This document shows positions 23,159-27,337 of a stretch of DNA of 27,337 nucleotides, piece after piece. Location of the stretch: contig SKOZ01000105.1 of the NCBI GenBank assembly GCA_007119795.1, positions 1 through 27,337 on the forward strand, in the 5' to 3' direction. The translations under genes were made by a program, and so were the position numbers. The notes beneath the pieces were generated by a model. It was given only the letters and a program-made list of their open reading frames with translations, was not told the DNA's origin and ran no database searches. The stretch is from Planctomycetales bacterium. GTDB lineage: Bacteria > Planctomycetota > Planctomycetia > Pirellulales > Thermoguttaceae. The first letter of the stretch is position 1. Each line of letters begins with the position of its first letter.

Positions 23159-24463
23159 ATGGGAAACATCCTTGCTGGATACGAGATGAACCCGACGACA
23201 TGGGTCTACCTGTCGTCGCTGTTGATCATCGGTACGTACTTCAAGTTCCGCCGTTTCTGGAGCGTCCGCAACCTGGACCTCGCGCTCCTCCTGGGCCTCT
23301 CGCCGGGGCTGCTGCTGGTCGCCCACGACCTCGAAGCGTGGGGATTCGCGTGGCTCTTCGCCGTGGGCGCGTGCATCCTCTTGCGGCTGCTGCTCGACCC
23401 GCTGATGATCCGCCGGCCCCTCCTCGAACCGAACCTTTCGGCTGAGGGGCTGTTTTTCACGGGCATCGCGCTGCTCGTCTTCCTCACGGCCAACGTGATC
23501 ACGGGCAAGCTCACCGAGAGCGACCTCGAGGGGGCCCGCCGGCTCGACCAGATCCTCGCCCGCCGCGAGCTGCCCCCCGAAGAATCGGGCACGTCCTGGC
23601 ACGGTCCCGGTTACCCGCTCTTCTATCTCTTCGCCTCCTTCTCGAACAAGGCCCTCATTGCCGACGACGACACCCAGCCCGAGCACTACCAGCGGGCCAT
23701 GATCCGGGCCACCACGACGCGCACCACCGCGATCCTGGGGCATCTGGCCGTGGTCGCCGGCATCGTACTCATCGGCTACCGCCACTTCGACAATTTCCAG
23801 ATGGGGGTGGCCGCCGCCTCGCTCTACCTGCTCCTCCCGTACACCGCCCAGATGACGGCCCGCGTCGACCACGTCATTCCCGCGGCGCTCCTGGTGTGGG
23901 CCATGGCCAGCTACCGACGACCGGCCGTGGCGGGCATTCTCATGGGGCTCGCCATCGGCGTCATCTGGTACCCACTCTTCCTCCTGCCGCTCTGGGGCAG
24001 CTTCTACTGGCACCGGGGCCTGTACCGGTTTGCGGGCGCTGTCGCCGGGGCACTGCTGGCGGTCATCGCCTCCCTGGCGCTGACCTCCTCGACGCTCTCC
24101 TCCTTCTTCGCCCAGCTCATGCAGATGCTCGGCGGAACGATCCTCTCCATGGAAGGGGCGTCGGGCTTCTGGCTCTACCACGAGCCGGCCTTCCGCATCC
24201 CCATCCTTGCGGCCTTCGTCGTCATGAGCATCGGGCTGGCGCTCTGGCCGGCCCATAAGAATCTAGGCACCCTGCTGAGCTGTTCGGCAGCCGTGATGGT
24301 CGGCGTGCAGTTCTGGCACGCCCAGGAGGGTGGGCTCTTCATGGGCTGGTACCTGCCCCTGCTCCTCTTGACCGTCTTCCGCCCCAACCTCGAGGACCGC
24401 GTCGCCGAAATGGCCGTCATCGACGGCCGCTTCCCCTGGCGCCGGCTGGCCGCCGCCGCCTGA
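23159..24463 (+). CDS. Polytopic inner-membrane protein, unknown function
   Basis: This 434-aa protein has about ten to twelve hydrophobic segments spread over its length (such as LALLLGLSPGLLLVAHD, GLFFTGIALLVFLTANVITG, ILMGLAIGVIWYPLFLLPLW, FAGAVAGALLAVIASLAL). A hydrophilic loop between the fourth and fifth segments (residues about 115-170) contains ESDLEGARRLDQILARRELP and TSWHGPGYPLFYLF. The layout recalls membrane glycosyltransferases of the GT-C type, but I see no clear catalytic acidic motif, so no function is assigned. The start is uncertain: the ATG at 23159 or the ATG at 23186, directly before the first segment; neither has a strong ribosome-binding site. The permease gene follows after 11 bp, so the two are surely co-transcribed. 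Confidence 0.82.
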   Translation: MGNILAGYEMNPTTWVYLSSLLIIGTYFKFRRFWSVRNLDLALLLGLSPGLLLVAHDLEAWGFAWLFAVGACILLRLLLDPLMIRRPLLEPNLSAEGLFFTGIALLVFLTANVITGKLTESDLEGARRLDQILARRELPPEESGTSWHGPGYPLFYLFASFSNKALIADDDTQPEHYQRAMIRATTTRTTAILGHLAVVAGIVLIGYRHFDNFQMGVAAASLYLLLPYTAQMTARVDHVIPAALLVWAMASYRRPAVAGILMGLAIGVIWYPLFLLPLWGSFYWHRGLYRFAGAVAGALLAVIASLALTSSTLSSFFAQLMQMLGGTILSMEGASGFWLYHEPAFRIPILAAFVVMSIGLALWPAHKNLGTLLSCSAAVMVGVQFWHAQEGGLFMGWYLPLLLLTVFRPNLEDRVAEMAVIDGRFPWRRLAAAA

Positions 24464-24474
24464 CGCGCTGGGGG

Positions 24475-25218
24475 ATGATGGACCATACGCTCACCGCTCT
24501 CCTCTTCGGCACCGCGGCCGCCTTCATGGCCGGAATGTCCAAAACGGGCGTGCCCGGGGTCTCCCTGCCCGCGGTCGTCTTCATGAGCTACGCCTTTGCG
24601 GGCAACGCCAAGGACTCCGTCGGCGCCCTCCTGCCCGTCCTCATCATCGGCGACTGCATCGGTGTGGCCATCTACCGCCGCCACGCCGACTTCCGCCAGA
24701 TCGCCCGCCTCTTTCCCTGCGTCGCTCTAGGGATGATCCCCGGGGCCCTGGTCCTCAATTCCACCAGCCACGCCCAGTTCAAGCTCGTCCTGGGTTGGAT
24801 GGTCTTGATACTTCTGGTGCTGGAGATCGGCCGGCAGTGGTTCGGCTGGACCCGTCTCTCGGAGCGACGGTGGTTCGTCGCCGTCATGGGGGTGCTCGCC
24901 GGCTTCGGGACGACGGTGGGCAACGCCGCCGGGCCGGTCATGGGCATCTACCTGGTGGCCCACAGCCTGCCGAAGAACCAGTTGATGGGCAACTGGGCCT
25001 GGTTCTTCCTGATCGTCAATTCCGTCAAGGTGCCCATCTACCTCGGCCTGGGGACGATCACGACGACCACCCTGGAGTTCTCGGTCCTGGTGATCCCCGC
25101 CGTCCTCCTGGGGACGCTCGCCGGCCGGCGGCTCTTCCTCTGGATCTCGCAGGACCTCTTCGACCCGCTGGTGCTCACCCTCGCCGGGATCGCCGCCCTG
25201 CGGCTCGTCGTGCCCTGA
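24475..25218 (+). CDS. TauE/SafE-family anion permease
   Basis: This 247-aa protein has about seven to eight transmembrane segments in two repeats, normal for the TauE/SafE family (sulfite, sulfoacetate or related organic-anion export). It starts ALLFGTAAAFMAGMSKTGVPG, with the family's Gly-rich first repeat motif, and shows the matching GVLAGFGTTVGNAAGPVMG in the second half. The last part ends with ALRLVVP after a hydrophobic helix. GGGGG stands directly before tandem ATG codons. It is 11 bp behind the polytopic membrane-protein gene, suggesting a shared task. The transported anion cannot be told from sequence. Confidence 0.9.
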   Translation: MMDHTLTALLFGTAAAFMAGMSKTGVPGVSLPAVVFMSYAFAGNAKDSVGALLPVLIIGDCIGVAIYRRHADFRQIARLFPCVALGMIPGALVLNSTSHAQFKLVLGWMVLILLVLEIGRQWFGWTRLSERRWFVAVMGVLAGFGTTVGNAAGPVMGIYLVAHSLPKNQLMGNWAWFFLIVNSVKVPIYLGLGTITTTTLEFSVLVIPAVLLGTLAGRRLFLWISQDLFDPLVLTLAGIAALRLVVP

Positions 25219-25253
25219 ACGGTCGGAAGAGGCCTCGCCGCCGATGAGCGCCC

Positions 25254-25346
25254 CTACTCGAGCGCGCTTTCGACGGCCGACTTCAGGGCAGCCTCGGCCT
25301 GCGATCGATAGCGATGACCGGCAACCGCCCTCTGCGCCGGGTCCTT
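25254..25346 (-). other. In-frame open extension after the glycoside-hydrolase-like stop
   Basis: Directly after the TAG at 25347-25349 the same frame stays open for 30 codons until a second TAG (25254-25256). It reads KDPAQRAVAGHRYRSQAEAA, then LKSAVESALE, an amphipathic helix-like peptide. About three quarters of codons end in G or C, as in the coding regions around it. No start codon lies inside. It may be a readthrough tail, the remains of a longer protein after a stop mutation, or chance. Confidence 0.3.
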
Positions 25347-27337
25347 CTACCAGGCGATCGTCAGGCGGCCGGTGACGCCGGTGACCTGGTAGCATGGGCC
25401 GATATCGGCGGGGCCCGTCTCGAAGGGGATGCGGCCGCTGCGCCAGGGATAGTTGGCGTTCAGGTAGACGCGGATGTTTTCCTCCCGCGCCTCGCTGCCC
25501 GGGTAGAAGACGACGGTGGCATCGGCCAGCCCGTCCACCTCGAGACGCCGCACCACGCCCCGCACGCCCGAATGGCGTTCGTTACAGCCCACGCGGCCGC
25601 CGCTGGGCTGGGTGACGAAGACGCGGCATTCGCGGTGCCAGCCGCGGGGCTGTTGGTAGGTGGAGCACCCCTCCTCGAGCACCGTTTCGTAGCCCAACAG
25701 CAGCGGCGCACCCTGCGGGAAGCGGAAACGCTGCTTCACGGTGGTGTCGGGCGTGTACCCGGAGAAGTAGAAGCCGTTGTTGCAGCGGGCCACGCAGACG
25801 ACCGGGCTTCTCGCAGCCGGCCGCAAACGTTCCTGCAGGAAGGTGTAGCCGAACTCGCCGAGCGCGTAGCGCATCAGCAGCGTGCCATGGAAGAACTCCT
25901 CGGGGTTGTCGGGCGTGAGCAGCCGGCCGCCGACGTAGCGGTTCGAATGCGTGCCGCGATAGTAGATCACTTTGCCGCCCCGCCAGTCGTCCCGGCTCCG
26001 CGCGACCAGCACGTGGCGCGCCCGGTCGCCCTGCTTCATGGTGGCCAGCACCCGCGTCGCGGCGTCCTGGCGGTCGGCGACCACCGGCTCGACGCCCCCG
26101 CCGTTGACCAGCGGGTCGTGGCGGACCTGCGCCGGGGCCTCGGCCTGCGTGAAGGCATCGCCGGGGACAGAGTAGTCGAGGTCGAAGGTGCCCTCCAGAG
26201 GCTCGTCGGGGCGGAGGTTGAGGAAGTCGAGGAAGGCCGAGCCGGCATGGGCCAGGGGTCCGTAGACCATCAGTTTGCCGCCGCCGCGGACGAAGTCCAT
26301 CAGCGCCGCCTCCACCGCCGAGCCGCTCTCCGGCGCGATGGTCACCAGGACGGTGCCCCGGTAAAGATCCGGCTTCCGCTTCAGCGAAGCCACCAGCCCG
26401 GCGGTGGAGACGACGGTGTTCAGCGGGAACCCGCCGTTGATCGCCTGGCGGATCACCCAGTCGCCGCTGAAGATCTCGCCCAGCCGCTCGGGAAAGCGGT
26501 AGGCCCAGTCGTGGTATTCGTCGAAGGGATAGACCCAGACGAACGGGCCGGGGGCATCCGGGGCGTTGTAGCGGCCCTCGAGGATGTGCGGGGTGACTTC
26601 GTTGGGGACCTGGACGGGCATGTTCCCGAAGGAGTCGTCGATGGAGAGGAAGTTCAGGTGGGCCGGATGGACGACCTCGCCCTCGCGGTTCACCCGCGCG
26701 CAGGCCAGCGGCAGGTAGATGTCATGGGGGGAGCGCCCATAGCGGTCGAGCCAGGGGCTGTTGATCCACCAGGGGTCGTGGGTATAGAAGCGGAAGATGT
26801 AGTCCTCGTCGGGGAGCTCGGCCATGCGAGAGAGGTAACCGGTGAGCTCCAGGCCGAAATCGCCGTCGAGCGCGGCCCAGGGCGAGTTGGGCGGCGGCAG
26901 GAGGTTGAAGCCGCCGCGGTAGATGGCGCGGAGGTCGACGCCGTCGCGGGCGAGGTCGATGCCCGTGGCCAGGTTGGTGCCGCGGGTCTCGACGCGGAAC
27001 TCGGGGCACTCGCGGCGGAAGAGCCGCCAGAAGTCGATCACCAGCTCCCGCGTCTGCCGCAGCTTCTCGCCATCGAAGCTCTTGCCCGTGAAGATGGCCC
27101 CCGTCGAGGACCAGGGCTCCAGGCCGAAGCCGAAGCCGTTGGAGAGCCAGATGTAGTCGTAGCCCAGGTCGGTGAGGAAGTGCTGGACCTGCCGTCCGAA
27201 GAAGGTGCCGAAGGGGGTGCCTTCGGGAATGCCCTCGGGAAAGCCCGCGTACGGCTCGTCGTCGCCGTGGAGCACGGCGTAGCAGCAGACGAAGGTCTTC
27301 TCGCCCATCGTGGCGCCCATGAGGATCTCCGGGTGCC
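25347..27337 (-). CDS. Glycoside-hydrolase-like protein (5' end outside window)
   Basis: At least 657 residues are encoded. The frame is open to the window edge, and the apparent ATG at 27320 is preceded in frame by HPEIL, so the true start is probably outside. Residues 1-290 look like a TIM-barrel hydrolase of the GH-A type (YDYIWLSNGFGFGLEPW, DEDYIFRFYTHDPWWINSPW, FVWVYPFDEYHDWAYRF). Around 310-385 a glutamine-amidotransferase-like fold (DFVRGGGKLMVYGPLAHAGS) recalls the trimerisation domain of GH42 beta-galactosidases. The C-terminal part is beta-rich. I cannot name catalytic residues or a substrate. It is probably intracellular or exported depending on the missing start. The stop is TAG, followed by an in-frame open tail. 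Confidence 0.75.
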   Translation of the reverse strand, partial: HPEILMGATMGEKTFVCCYAVLHGDDEPYAGFPEGIPEGTPFGTFFGRQVQHFLTDLGYDYIWLSNGFGFGLEPWSSTGAIFTGKSFDGEKLRQTRELVIDFWRLFRRECPEFRVETRGTNLATGIDLARDGVDLRAIYRGGFNLLPPPNSPWAALDGDFGLELTGYLSRMAELPDEDYIFRFYTHDPWWINSPWLDRYGRSPHDIYLPLACARVNREGEVVHPAHLNFLSIDDSFGNMPVQVPNEVTPHILEGRYNAPDAPGPFVWVYPFDEYHDWAYRFPERLGEIFSGDWVIRQAINGGFPLNTVVSTAGLVASLKRKPDLYRGTVLVTIAPESGSAVEAALMDFVRGGGKLMVYGPLAHAGSAFLDFLNLRPDEPLEGTFDLDYSVPGDAFTQAEAPAQVRHDPLVNGGGVEPVVADRQDAATRVLATMKQGDRARHVLVARSRDDWRGGKVIYYRGTHSNRYVGGRLLTPDNPEEFFHGTLLMRYALGEFGYTFLQERLRPAARSPVVCVARCNNGFYFSGYTPDTTVKQRFRFPQGAPLLLGYETVLEEGCSTYQQPRGWHRECRVFVTQPSGGRVGCNERHSGVRGVVRRLEVDGLADATVVFYPGSEAREENIRVYLNANYPWRSGRIPFETGPADIGPCYQVTGVTGRLTIAW

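Overview
The window is a GC-rich stretch of bacterial chromosome carrying about 18 well-supported genes. No rRNA, tRNA, insertion sequence, prophage or CRISPR array is visible. The gene mix is a Ycf48-repeat/CBM9-like secreted protein, a neutral-ceramidase-like enzyme, a proline-rich parvulin, an FHA protein beside a sigma-54 activator, and several unfamiliar lipoproteins. Together with loosely packed genes, this most resembles a Planctomycetota chromosome (Pirellulales-like). That assignment is inferred from gene content, not from a marker phylogeny.

Layout. 1-779: no gene, but a pair of 42-bp direct repeats and a nested inverted-repeat element. 780-6440, all minus strand: a CsgG-like lipoprotein, an 82-aa protein, a XerC/D recombinase and a 1019-aa secreted protein (Ycf48 propeller, PIG-L-like region, helical region, CBM9-like domain). 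6441-7566: mostly empty, with one or two doubtful small ORFs. 7567-13192, all minus strand: sensor kinase, NtrC-type sigma-54 activator, FHA protein, stand-alone pseudo-receiver, small lipoprotein and parvulin. 13193-13719: a long regulatory gap leading to a divergent acidic lipoprotein (13720-14361, plus). 14426-17316, minus: ceramidase-like enzyme, pseudo-receiver-like protein and RmlD-type reductase. 17566-20694, plus: glnE. 20874-22696, minus: a YkgJ-type cysteine-cluster protein and hisS. 23159-25218, plus: a polytopic membrane protein and a TauE/SafE permease. 25347-27337, minus: a large glycoside-hydrolase-like protein cut by the window edge.

The most interesting part is 7567-14361. 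A complete kinase/NtrC-type pair sits beside three candidate sigma-54 (-24/-12) promoters with exact GG-N10-GC spacing and a TTGCA or TTGCAT -12 element. They lie before the pseudo-receiver, the FHA gene and the divergent lipoprotein. About 110-150 bp upstream of the best promoter are three direct repeats spaced one helical turn apart, where an activator binding site would be expected. My reading is a self-contained sigma-54 regulon for cell-envelope proteins (two lipoproteins and a periplasmic foldase), with an FHA protein and a degenerate receiver as possible signalling modulators. I know of no described system of this composition. The promoter part is pattern-based and the functional link is inference.

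The rest is largely housekeeping or metabolism: control of glutamine synthetase (glnE), histidyl-tRNA synthesis (hisS), chromosome dimer resolution (xer) and sugar-nucleotide or nucleoside-diphosphate-sugar chemistry (RmlD type).
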